NCBI GenBank assembly: GCA_031363945.1
Contig: JANLVJ010000065.1
Coordinates: forward strand, 124,001-188,000
Source of the DNA: JANLVJ01 sp031363945
Lineage (GTDB): Bacteria > Bacteroidota > Bacteroidia > Sphingobacteriales > Sphingobacteriaceae
Direction: 5' to 3'
Length of the DNA stretch: 64,000 bases
Shown: in pieces, positions 8,886-17,231 of the stretch
Layout of the letters: the number at the start of each line of letters is the position of its first letter
How positions within the stretch are numbered: the first letter of the stretch is position 1
The notes under the pieces: model-generated
Database searches by the model: none
What the model saw: the letters and a program-made list of their open reading frames with translations, nothing else
What the model was told of the DNA's origin: nothing
Position numbers and translations under genes: made by a program

Positions 8886-9053
8886 GTGACGCATATTAAG
8901 ATAGATATATCAGATCAGTCAGTTGTTCTGTCTGGAAGCAATGCCCGGGACGCGGTCAAGGAAACGATAAGGACAGCCAGGAAGCTGAGAAACTGGGTAG
9001 CAATGGTGAAGATCGATTTATGTCGTTTGAGCTTATATCACAGTTCTTGTTAA
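8886..9053 (+). pseudogene. Possible BON-domain fragment
   Basis: A 55-codon frame from a GTG just after the GH65-like gene reads MTHIKIDISDQSVVLSG and then ARDAVKETIRTARKLRNWV. This follows the BON/OsmY pattern (IKVDVxNGxVxLSGxV, then alternating Ala/Arg helix, then GVxxV). The first helix of the domain is missing and there is no signal peptide, so it is more likely a relic than a working gene. The similarity is by eye only. Confidence 0.3.
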
Positions 9054-9065
9054 ATACACAATGAA

Positions 9066-9121
9066 GCCGGAAGTTATTCTTACTCTTTAGAGACGAAAAT
9101 CTTAAGAGATTTACTTCCGGC
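9066..9121. repeat. Inverted repeat beside the PNPOx-like gene
   Basis: GCCGGAAGT (9066-9074) and ACTTCCGGC (9113-9121) are exact reverse complements with a 38-base loop. It sits between the convergent 8.9-kb region and the end of the minus-strand gene at 9131, a plausible terminator position, though the loop is long. Confidence 0.4.
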
Positions 9122-9130
9122 TGAAAATTA

Positions 9131-9619
9131 TTATTTCAAAGGGAAATTACCGTGTTCAAAATTATCACTGCCGTGACCCGTTATTGCACTTTTAATCTTG
9201 TTAATCAATACAATCATTTTACTGGAATTATCATCCCAATATTCAACATTGCCGGGTGTAAACTTTAATAATCCTATCTCTGGATCTGTCTCACCTTTAG
9301 GAAACCATGCTTTTAATCGTGGATTCCATAATTGTTTAATTTTACCTTTATCTTCAGTTAACTCAACTTTACCAATAATTGTCACATACGTATTGGTGGC
9401 AATATTTGTATAATTAAGGGTTACTGAATCATTTTTATCAATTTCTGCAATTTTCCCTGAATCATCTTTAGTGAAGAACCAGATAGTACCTTCCTGATCG
9501 ATTTCACTGGTAGCCATGGGTCTACTACGAATATGCCCATCTTTTATAGTTGACAGCATGGCAATATGGATGTCCTTTATAAGGACTTTCAGCTTATTTA
9601 GATCTTCGCTTTCTTTCAT
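9131..9619 (-). CDS. Pyridoxamine 5'-phosphate oxidase-like protein (general stress 26 type)
   Basis: A cytoplasmic split-barrel flavin-binding-type protein of 162 aa. The ATG at 9619 is preferred; an in-frame TTG at 9634 is possible. The sequence IAMLSTIKDGHIRSRPMAT followed by GTIWFFT, then SVTLNYTN, VTIIGKVEL and LWNPRLKAWFPKGETDPE is the standard order of this family (Pyrid_ox_like/YdhG-like general stress proteins). These may bind FMN or F420 and are linked to stress, but the reaction is usually unknown. Confidence 0.82.
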   Translation of the reverse strand: MKESEDLNKLKVLIKDIHIAMLSTIKDGHIRSRPMATSEIDQEGTIWFFTKDDSGKIAEIDKNDSVTLNYTNIATNTYVTIIGKVELTEDKGKIKQLWNPRLKAWFPKGETDPEIGLLKFTPGNVEYWDDNSSKMIVLINKIKSAITGHGSDNFEHGNFPLK

Positions 9620-9698
9620 ACTGAATCTTAGCAAAAAACAAGCCTGAAGTCAATTTTCCTTTCTATCTTCCTGTATCTAATTTATATTTTAGGAAGAT

Positions 9699-11768
9699 AT
9701 GCGTTTATTTATATTTTTATTCCTGCTGGTTTTTTGTTTTATGTCAATGCAACTATCGGCACAGCATTTTATCTCTGTTCAGGGTAAAACGATAGTCGGA
9801 CCTGACGATAAGCCATTTTTGATACGCGGAACGAATCTTGGTAACTGGCTTCTCCCAGAGGGATATATGTTCAAATTTAAAAGTGCTAATTCAACACGTC
9901 TGATTGATCTGGCTTTCAGAGAATTACTTGGCCCATCGGAAACAGATGCCTTCTGGACCAAATTTCAGCAGTCTTATATCAGGGAAGCCGATGTGAAATA
10001 CCTGAAATATACAGGCATAAATACGATTCGTGTTCCCTTTAGCTATCAGCTGTTCACCAACCAGCCATATATGGGTTCATCAGATTCTGAAAGAGGTTTC
10101 AGGTTAATTGATAGCCTGGTCAACTGGTCACGTAAATACGGACTCTATCTGATTCTCGATATGCATGCTGCACCTGGTGGGCAAACGGGAGATAATATAG
10201 ATAATGGTTACGGTTATCCCTTTTTATATGAAAGTCCTGAGAACAGGAATGAAACGCTTTTAATTTGGAAAAAAATTGCTGCCCACTATAAAAATGAGCC
10301 AGTCATTATGGGTTATGATTTATTGAATGAACCGATAGCGCATTATTTTCCTGTATTAAATCCATTTCTAGAACCCTTATATAAAGAAATTACCACGGCC
10401 ATAAGAGAGGTTGATAAAAATCACCTGGTTTTTTTAGGTGGGGCGCAGTGGGACGGTAATTTCAATGTTTTCGGTAAGCCTTTTGATTCAAAGGCGGTTT
10501 ATACTTTTCATAAGTACTGGATGCCAGTAGAGCTGAAAGCAATACAGCAATACATTGATTTTCGTGATAAATACAATGTACCCATTTATATCGGTGAAAC
10601 GGGTGAAAATAAAGATCCCTGGATTCATGAATTTAAGGTACTGCTTGAAAAGAATAATATAGGATGGAATTACTGGTGCTATAAGAAAATGGACAATCTC
10701 AGTGGGTTTTTATCTTTTCAGGCACCAGCTGGCTTTGATTCAATTATTGCTTACACTGAAAAAAACAGAAGTAGTTTTGCCCAGATCAGAACATCAAGAC
10801 CTTCGGATGTAAATAAGGCCAGAGCAGCGATACTTGATATTTTGAGATTGTGCCGCTTTGAGAACTGCTCTGTGAATACAGGCTATTTAACGGCTCTCAA
10901 TCTAAAATCAGACAAGCCTGTTGAAAATGCGATTGAAAATGCAGTCGGTTTGATTAAGCCTGGGATACAGCCCCTTAAGCTCTCATCCCAATTCAGCTTT
11001 ACCGAAGGCCCTGCTGTAGATAGTAAGGGGAATATTTTTTTCACTGATCAGCCAGATGATAAAATATGGGAATATACAGCTACAGGAAAACTTGTTTTAT
11101 TTATGGAACATGCAGGACGTGCGAATGGAATGCATACCGACCATCATGATAATCTGATAGTTTGTGCCGATGAACATAATCAGATAGTAAAAATAAGCCC
11201 GTCAAAAAAAGTAACAGTGATGGTTACTGATTACCAGCATCATGTTCTAAATGGGCCAAATGATGTCTGGGTCAATAAAAAGGGAGATCTATATATTACT
11301 GATCCCTATTATAAGAGAGAATACTGGACAGGCACGCATCCAGATCTACCTACCGAGGCAGTTTACTACCTGAAAGCAGGAACAAAAGAGCTGAGAATGG
11401 CTGCTGACGACCTGGTGAAACCAAACGGTATAGTTGGCACACCTGATGGCAAATATTTATATGTTTCCGATATCCAGGCGAATAAGACCTATAAATTTAA
11501 AATAACAACTGACGGCAGTCTTACCGATAAAGCTCTTTTATTTGAGCAGGGATCCGATGGTATGACCCTGGATAATAAGGGTAATATCTACATTACGGGT
11601 CAGGGAGTGACTATTTATAACCCAGACGGGAAAAAAGTCGGTCATATCAGTATCCCTGAAAACTGGACTGCAAATGTCTGTTTTGGAGGTAAAGAGAAGA
11701 ATAAACTGTTCATTACAGCATCAAAATCTATTTATCTGATACCAATGGAAGTACATGGTATAGAATAA
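9699..11768 (+). CDS. Two-domain secreted enzyme: GH5 glucanase fused to SMP-30/gluconolactonase
   Basis: Signal peptide (residues 1-21, ending LSAQ). Residues about 25-370 form a GH5-type (beta/alpha)8 glycosidase. RGTNLGNWL near the start is typical of exo-beta-1,3-glucanase-like GH5 members. The acid/base is Glu211 in LLNEP and the nucleophile Glu300 in IGETGEN. Residues about 425-689 are an SMP-30/gluconolactonase-like beta-propeller: FTEGP with Glu436, LNGPNDVW, KPNGIVGTPDGK and YVSDI supply the expected metal ligands. One frame spans both, with a 50-residue linker. The pairing implies hydrolysis of a glucan followed by sugar-lactone chemistry; that linkage is inference. Confidence 0.85.
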   Translation: MRLFIFLFLLVFCFMSMQLSAQHFISVQGKTIVGPDDKPFLIRGTNLGNWLLPEGYMFKFKSANSTRLIDLAFRELLGPSETDAFWTKFQQSYIREADVKYLKYTGINTIRVPFSYQLFTNQPYMGSSDSERGFRLIDSLVNWSRKYGLYLILDMHAAPGGQTGDNIDNGYGYPFLYESPENRNETLLIWKKIAAHYKNEPVIMGYDLLNEPIAHYFPVLNPFLEPLYKEITTAIREVDKNHLVFLGGAQWDGNFNVFGKPFDSKAVYTFHKYWMPVELKAIQQYIDFRDKYNVPIYIGETGENKDPWIHEFKVLLEKNNIGWNYWCYKKMDNLSGFLSFQAPAGFDSIIAYTEKNRSSFAQIRTSRPSDVNKARAAILDILRLCRFENCSVNTGYLTALNLKSDKPVENAIENAVGLIKPGIQPLKLSSQFSFTEGPAVDSKGNIFFTDQPDDKIWEYTATGKLVLFMEHAGRANGMHTDHHDNLIVCADEHNQIVKISPSKKVTVMVTDYQHHVLNGPNDVWVNKKGDLYITDPYYKREYWTGTHPDLPTEAVYYLKAGTKELRMAADDLVKPNGIVGTPDGKYLYVSDIQANKTYKFKITTDGSLTDKALLFEQGSDGMTLDNKGNIYITGQGVTIYNPDGKKVGHISIPENWTANVCFGGKEKNKLFITASKSIYLIPMEVHGIE

Positions 11769-11941
11769 ATTGTAGAAATTAAATCACAGCTCATTTATTT
11801 TTCTAAAGAATAAATCAGTAAAGGTAATTCATAGATAAGAATTGATATTCTAACGAGTGATAGTAAGTATTAACCGTTGAATGAAAAATTGAGAACGCGG
11901 GTTGTTGCATCTTTACATCATTGGAAACAAGAACATATACT

Positions 11942-12346
11942 ATGAAGATTTCTACTCTACTACCAGGTTGCTTACTTCTAATTAGTTTACTCTCATTTTC
12001 TACAATCACAAAGGCTGATAATGGTGGTAATTCACCAAAGTCAGGTCAGAAAACCTGGACCCGTTGGGAACTTAGTTCAAGTGCTGATATTTATTACCGC
12101 ACAGAGATTAGTGCTGAATCAGTTGATGGCATACAGTCAGATATGGTTGCGGTTGAATTTCTAAACAGTTATAAAAAAGAAATTTCATTCTGCTTTGCTA
12201 TCAATGATACGGGTAACCCTACAGAAGTTAAATACCAGCCTGTATTTAAGCTAAAAAGAAATAAATCAGCTGTTGTATTCTATCCAAGGCCAAAAGACAA
12301 TATAGCCCGAATAGTGACTATCAGTGGGCTTGAAGTCGCCAAATAA
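11942..12346 (+). CDS. Small secreted protein, paralogue of the one at 48957-49334
   Basis: 134 aa from the ATG at 11942, with a signal peptide (GCLLLISLLSFSTITKA). The mature domain has WxxWE, IYYRTEIS, VAVEFLN, SFCFAINDTG and YPRPKDNIARI. The minus-strand gene at 48957 carries the same landmarks: IFYRIQVI, VAVEILN, SFNIAINDDG and YPKPKDVI. The two form one family that I cannot name; a small beta-sandwich is likely. The stop at 12344-12346 directly abuts the stop of the convergent LysM-like gene at 12347. Confidence 0.75.
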   Translation: MKISTLLPGCLLLISLLSFSTITKADNGGNSPKSGQKTWTRWELSSSADIYYRTEISAESVDGIQSDMVAVEFLNSYKKEISFCFAINDTGNPTEVKYQPVFKLKRNKSAVVFYPRPKDNIARIVTISGLEVAK

Positions 12347-14014
12347 TTAGTGATTGGCCGGTACTGAATAATATATCTTTTCGCCGGCCTTAAACTTATG
12401 ATTTTTTGTAATTGCATCTTTAGGCCCCAAAAAAATTTCTAATTTACTGAGTCTTGATACTTTCAGATGAAGTTTATTGATGTGTTTCAAGATTATTGCC
12501 AGAGAATAGTCACCCTTTTGTACTGTATATGTCATTCTCTTAACGTCAGACTCCTTATTACTACCAACTTCCTTACTTTTTTTAACACCCTGATTTAGTG
12601 GTATTGGTTTGGATAGATCTGCCTTTTGAGCTAAAACCCTGTCATCACTGGTTTTGAAAGGCCCCCTAACATTTTGATTAATTATTATTTTAGGGTTCAC
12701 AGGTGAAAATGTGTTTGAAGAGGATACGGGGTTTGGCTGTACCTGAAGGGTTCTGTCACTTGCAAACGTGAGTGGTACTACTGGAATTACTGATGATTGA
12801 GAAGCTTTAGTGTTCTGAGGTTCATTGGTAGTTACAGCATTTACATCAGATGCATTTTCGGTATTCGACCCCGATTTAAACAAACCCGGATACTCACTAT
12901 AAGCCAGGAAACAACTGAGAGAAATTAGTACCACACCTGCAAATAGATAGATTTTGTAATTAAGCCAGAAAATATATAACTGATGTTGGGTATCCTTTAC
13001 CTCATTTGAACGAACATTTTTTGAGTTCTTCAGTGCTTCATTATTTTTATAATTTTTTTTCTTACTTTTCTCCTGACGAGGTATTGGCTCTTGAGAATTT
13101 TTATGAAGGGATTTTTGAGTCATATCTTCGTGGTCTACACCAGCAAACATATTTTTTTGAGCCTCACAAAGCTGGTTTTCTAGATTGAGAATTCTACGTT
13201 TAGATTCCTGTTCAAGACTGTCTGACTGTACTTTTAAATCATTCAATTGTACTTCAGAAAACACAAGACTTAACTTGGTCTCATCAAGCTTTTTAGATAA
13301 GTCAGAAATCTCATCGTTTTTTTTTTCAATACTGAGTTCATAACCCAGTGTATTGAAATCCAAAATTTTTAGTGACTTACGCTCCTGAACATACCTGACT
13401 ATTTCAGGATTCGAAGACCCGTACACCCTGTTATATATTTTACTAGCCTGTAGCCGGTTGCCATGTTCAAAAAAGTCAGCCCCCATTTTTAAATTCGCCT
13501 GTTCATTTTTTATGTACGGACGGTTGCGCTGTAAGAAACAAGAATTACCTGCCGCAGAAGAGATTATTGACAGTTTTGTAAGTGACAGGCTTAAGTGCCT
13601 TAGTCCAGGAGGCTCTGTTAATTCTAATGAAGTTATGTTGGTTTTAAATCGCTGATTATCATCGAGTGATTGCGCAAGCTTATCAGCAAGATTGGTGAGA
13701 ATAGCATAAACAAGGGTTGGTTCAAGTTCGTATTTGACAGATACAAGCACACTACCATAGAAGGCACCATGACGCCCTGCGTTCATCTCCCGGGCAAAGC
13801 GATATAAAATATAATACGTGACAGGCAGATTGTTTCTCAGTTCCCAATGCTGGCAAAGTATTTCAGTTTTCGGATAAATTTCAATATACCGGTTATCAAG
13901 ATCAGTAATCGGGCCTATTTCAAAGTCAGCAATACAACCACCACGCTTAGACTGCATCCCCGCCGGAGTGCCAATATACGCCCAGCCCAGAATTTTACTT
14001 ATGTCTTCAGCCAT
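12347..14014 (-). CDS. Membrane-anchored coiled-coil protein with C-terminal LysM-like domain
   Basis: 555 aa, unrecognised as a whole. Residues 1-150 form a globular cytoplasmic domain (GWAYIGTPAGMQSKRGG, GAFYGSVLVSVKY). I see a vague resemblance to the 'GTPase-associated protein 1' N-terminal domain, but this is not secure. Residues about 175-215 look helical and TPR-like, 225-290 is a coiled coil, 300-345 is a Lys/Asn-rich linker, and 352-372 is a single TM helix. A Ser/Thr/Asn-rich stretch leads to YTVQKGDYSLAIILKHIN and GEKIYYSV (about 493-553), a LysM-like peptidoglycan-binding module. The predicted topology is N-in, C-out. Its ATG lies one base after the stop of the GTPase gene. Confidence 0.7.
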   Translation of the reverse strand: MAEDISKILGWAYIGTPAGMQSKRGGCIADFEIGPITDLDNRYIEIYPKTEILCQHWELRNNLPVTYYILYRFAREMNAGRHGAFYGSVLVSVKYELEPTLVYAILTNLADKLAQSLDDNQRFKTNITSLELTEPPGLRHLSLSLTKLSIISSAAGNSCFLQRNRPYIKNEQANLKMGADFFEHGNRLQASKIYNRVYGSSNPEIVRYVQERKSLKILDFNTLGYELSIEKKNDEISDLSKKLDETKLSLVFSEVQLNDLKVQSDSLEQESKRRILNLENQLCEAQKNMFAGVDHEDMTQKSLHKNSQEPIPRQEKSKKKNYKNNEALKNSKNVRSNEVKDTQHQLYIFWLNYKIYLFAGVVLISLSCFLAYSEYPGLFKSGSNTENASDVNAVTTNEPQNTKASQSSVIPVVPLTFASDRTLQVQPNPVSSSNTFSPVNPKIIINQNVRGPFKTSDDRVLAQKADLSKPIPLNQGVKKSKEVGSNKESDVKRMTYTVQKGDYSLAIILKHINKLHLKVSRLSKLEIFLGPKDAITKNHKFKAGEKIYYSVPANH

Positions 14015-14015
14015 A

Positions 14016-15023
14016 TCAGATTCCTAAAAAACGTCTGATCCGTATTCCAAAACTGGGTTTTGGTATCAGCGACTTACCTGTTATATGCTGATACATCCAC
14101 TCTGTCAGTCTAGAAGCTTTATCATTATCGGCTTTTACCAGCACATCAGTGTAAATTCCATTTGATTGAATTTTCTGAAAAATACCGAGTGAATAATTAA
14201 TCAGTGCATTGATAGTACCTTCTTTGATGAGACGCTGATAAATATGTGGCATAAATTTATCCACGAATTCTTCAACACTATTTTTGAATTCACCTCTATA
14301 GGTATCCCATTTGGTAATTGCAAGCAAATACCTGTAACGGTCAAATTTATCATCCTTTTGAATCAGGTAGTCAAGAAAACTATCGATCACCTGACCGTCT
14401 CTCTGAGCTTCTTCATGACCGGCAAGCAGAAAAAAACTCAATTTAAGATTCGGGCAGTTCAGATATGTTTCTATGGTGTCAGGTAATTTGCCAGATTGCA
14501 GATTATCATTTCGAACCTGTACCAGTTCAAGGTTTTCACCTGACATTTCAAGAAAGGTAAATTTCATTACTGGTAGCCGACTGTCTTTGGGTTTAAAGAT
14601 CAGATCGATCTCTGTAGGTGGTTCAGTTCCGCCAATCTGTGAAGCTGTTCTATTGAGATATGTACCATTATGCATACTTTCGAACATATCCTGAACCAGG
14701 AGATGGGCATCACGTCGATTATTTTTGGAAATAATCAGATCACCCAGGTCACAGGTTTTCATATAATGAATCAGGCTAGCCATCATATGAGATTTACCAG
14801 CTGCAGGCTTACCGAAAAAGAAGATAAAATTGGTATTTCTTTTAGTCAGGTTCTCATATTGCTCCTTGGCCGTTAATGTTTTTTCCCGGCTATTCACCGA
14901 ATCAAAGGCGCCATGACCCGATTCTATGAATGAAGATTCCTGAGGTGTTGAGAAAATATTATCTAGTTTACCTTTTACAGACTCTTCAGGAATTCCTTGT
15001 GAAAAAGGATTTTCAGTATGCAT
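14016..15023 (-). CDS. P-loop GTPase-like protein
   Basis: 335 aa, cytoplasmic. The Walker A motif GKPAAGKS is at residues 71-78. A switch II/Walker B-like FLEMSGE sits at 157-163, where an Asp would be usual and Glu159 stands. The base-specificity motif TKWD (237-240) resembles N/TKxD. These are in the right order and spacing for a TRAFAC-type GTPase of the 'double-GTPase' or Rab-like bacterial kind, but only one GTPase domain is visible. The N-terminal 50 residues look disordered, and the C-terminus (FGIRIRRFLGI) is amphipathic and basic, possibly touching the membrane. It is the middle gene of a three-gene operon. Confidence 0.75.
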   Translation of the reverse strand: MHTENPFSQGIPEESVKGKLDNIFSTPQESSFIESGHGAFDSVNSREKTLTAKEQYENLTKRNTNFIFFFGKPAAGKSHMMASLIHYMKTCDLGDLIISKNNRRDAHLLVQDMFESMHNGTYLNRTASQIGGTEPPTEIDLIFKPKDSRLPVMKFTFLEMSGENLELVQVRNDNLQSGKLPDTIETYLNCPNLKLSFFLLAGHEEAQRDGQVIDSFLDYLIQKDDKFDRYRYLLAITKWDTYRGEFKNSVEEFVDKFMPHIYQRLIKEGTINALINYSLGIFQKIQSNGIYTDVLVKADNDKASRLTEWMYQHITGKSLIPKPSFGIRIRRFLGI

Positions 15024-15059
15024 AATTCGGGTATTAATAAATATAAGCGTTTATTACAG

Positions 15060-16097
15060 CTACAGGACCTGAATATCCCGTTCACGTTTAGTTGAGTACT
15101 GAATATTTTCTTCTTCAGGCTGGGTTCCTACGAAAACAACAAAAGGAACAAGGGCATCAATGGCAATTGCTACAAGCATACTTATAAAAGCCGTGACCCA
15201 GTTGTCACCATTGAAAGCAGACGCAAAAGTATGGCTGATTTTTCCAATTTCCTGGTTTTCGAATTCAGCTGGCACATAGGAAAACTGAGCTGCACCCAGA
15301 AAATTTTTTGTCTTTTCTCCAATATTATTAATGGCATCTACTGTTTTAAAAATAGCATCCTGACCCATTGAAGAAATATTCTGTGGTTTTAAGGCAGTCA
15401 TGATAATCGCATCAAGTGTATCTTTTTGAACAGTCATATCTGCAATCATCTGGTCAGCAGTTTTTTTACGGCTATTGGCCATTCGGGCCGTTAAAATATG
15501 GTCAATATTAGCAGTATAGCTACCAGCTAACTGTACCGGACTACCACTAAAGACAGTTAGCTTCTGACCCAGGTTATTCTCAATAGCCATAATAATTTCT
15601 TTTGCCCTTGTTCCCAGACCTGAATTTGCAGGATCTTTGATCTGCATCAATAACTGACCCTTTAATTCCTGAACCTTACTTTGAAGATGTGCGGCCGAAG
15701 TATCGGCCTTGCCTAATGCAGTGATGGCTGCGGTACTGATAGCGGTAAGCTGCTGACGGTGTTTTTCCAGTTCATTCTTAAAAAGTTCTTCCCGGTTGTA
15801 GCGACTATAAATGGCATTGAAATTTCCAAAAAAACAAAAAACAGCACAAGCGATATAACCAATCAGGGGGCCCATCGCATTTTGGCCTTTCAGTTTGCGT
15901 TTGCGCATTTCGAGGCTCAGAAAAAGCATCATAAGTCCAATGGCTAACGAGAAAACCCATGCCAGTTCTTTCCCGAACATGAGTTGATAGCCCCGGGCTG
16001 TTTGCCAGATACTGATACTGAGAAACACAAACGTTAAGACCAGGAACATACCTGACCCATTTGGTGCCTGCTGCTGTTGATTCTTACGTGCGATCAT
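15060..16097 (-). CDS. Multi-TM protein with large helical loop, first gene of the GTPase operon
   Basis: 345 aa, family not recognised. Three TM helices near the N-terminus (about 16-35, 43-62, 76-96) are followed by about 200 residues of soluble, Ala/Gln/Lys-rich and probably coiled-coil sequence (YSRYNREELFKNELEKHRQ onwards). A last TM (301-324, AIDALVPFVVFVG) and a charged 21-residue tail complete it. With an even number of TMs both ends lie on the same side, probably the cytoplasm, leaving the helical domain in the periplasm or cytoplasm depending on the third helix. A 36-base gap separates it from the GTPase gene. Confidence 0.7.
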   Translation of the reverse strand: MIARKNQQQQAPNGSGMFLVLTFVFLSISIWQTARGYQLMFGKELAWVFSLAIGLMMLFLSLEMRKRKLKGQNAMGPLIGYIACAVFCFFGNFNAIYSRYNREELFKNELEKHRQQLTAISTAAITALGKADTSAAHLQSKVQELKGQLLMQIKDPANSGLGTRAKEIIMAIENNLGQKLTVFSGSPVQLAGSYTANIDHILTARMANSRKKTADQMIADMTVQKDTLDAIIMTALKPQNISSMGQDAIFKTVDAINNIGEKTKNFLGAAQFSYVPAEFENQEIGKISHTFASAFNGDNWVTAFISMLVAIAIDALVPFVVFVGTQPEEENIQYSTKRERDIQVL

Positions 16098-16208
16098 AAA
16101 TTATTTATAGAAACCATTTATTTTCAAAACCTGATACTTTACCTAAAGATATAAAATACCCGTAAAAACAGCTACACATTGGTACAGACTTTACCTGGCT
16201 TTAATTAC

Positions 16209-17081
16209 TCAGGGTTTATAGGTTGAGTACCATGTTCCATTTGCCGTTAACTGACCACTACCATCAATCAGGGCAGATGACCATAGGTCTGCCCAGGTAA
16301 CTGAACCAGAAAACCAGGAGTATCTTTTTACATAGGGTAAAGCTTCAAGCTTGGGTAAAAGCCGCTGCATAAATGCGAGTACCTGGGCAGGTGTATATCG
16401 GTTATTTGAGGTTGTGGTTGCACTAAAATCTGCTGTAGCAAATTCTGTAATCCAGATTGGCAGATGATATTTACTGTAAAGATCCTGAAGAACCTGTATA
16501 AAACTAGCTTCATCGAGACCCACATACATATGCACGCAGATAAAATCGACGCGTCTATGCTGGGCAATTGCTGCATCCATAAAATCATACATCCATTGAC
16601 GTGTCGGCCATGATGTTGCAGGACTACCAAGGGGCAGACCAATGCTTTCTAATTGCGGCCAAAGTGTCAGAGCAGCCTGAACCGTCATATTTGCCTGACC
16701 TGGCATATCAGGTTCATTGAAACCCAGAATATAATGAGCAGTGCCATTACTTTTCATTTGCTTTACAGCGGCAATATTATCAAGGTTAACATTACCTGAA
16801 CCCCAAAACATGGGTACAAATTCAATATTACCAATACCGGTTTGTGAGGGCATTGTCGTACCCCAGGTATAGAACCAGTTGCTTTTTAGATTGACAATAT
16901 TCGAAGACCATATCCCATTGGTACTATTGGTACTGAAAGCACTTCCTCTTTTTGCCGAGGTATCTGCTGCAAACCCAGGAAGAGGTGCAGGATGAAGTGT
17001 AATGGGCAAAACCACGGGTTTTTTACTGCACCCAGCCAAACATAAAGTAATTGCTACAAATAAAGTTTTATAGTTTTTCAT
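16209..17081 (-). CDS. Lipoprotein glycosyl hydrolase, GH128-like (Glyco_hydro_cc)
   Basis: Lipobox LAGC with Cys18 as the predicted lipidation site. The catalytic core has LGFNEPD (acid/base Glu123) and IWITEFA (nucleophile Glu213), with aromatic-rich motifs WFYTWG and VHMYVG, the hallmarks of the Glyco_hydro_cc/Asl1 fold. Characterised GH128 members are endo-beta-1,3-glucanases. About 290 aa, complete. It is separated from the membrane-protein gene by 111 bases and is probably its own unit. Together with the GH5 enzyme at 9699 it suggests beta-1,3-glucan use. Confidence 0.82.
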   Translation of the reverse strand: MKNYKTLFVAITLCLAGCSKKPVVLPITLHPAPLPGFAADTSAKRGSAFSTNSTNGIWSSNIVNLKSNWFYTWGTTMPSQTGIGNIEFVPMFWGSGNVNLDNIAAVKQMKSNGTAHYILGFNEPDMPGQANMTVQAALTLWPQLESIGLPLGSPATSWPTRQWMYDFMDAAIAQHRRVDFICVHMYVGLDEASFIQVLQDLYSKYHLPIWITEFATADFSATTTSNNRYTPAQVLAFMQRLLPKLEALPYVKRYSWFSGSVTWADLWSSALIDGSGQLTANGTWYSTYKP

Positions 17082-17231
17082 TGATAAAGAGTCTATGAAT
17101 AATTCCTCAATGAATATGTATACGAAAATTTTCTTCTGTTGTTACTCATGCCGTTGGCTTCATTAATTAGTTGTAAGACAAGGTAGAATCAATTGTCAAA
17201 GGATGATTATGGGGCCGTGAGGTAGAGTAAT

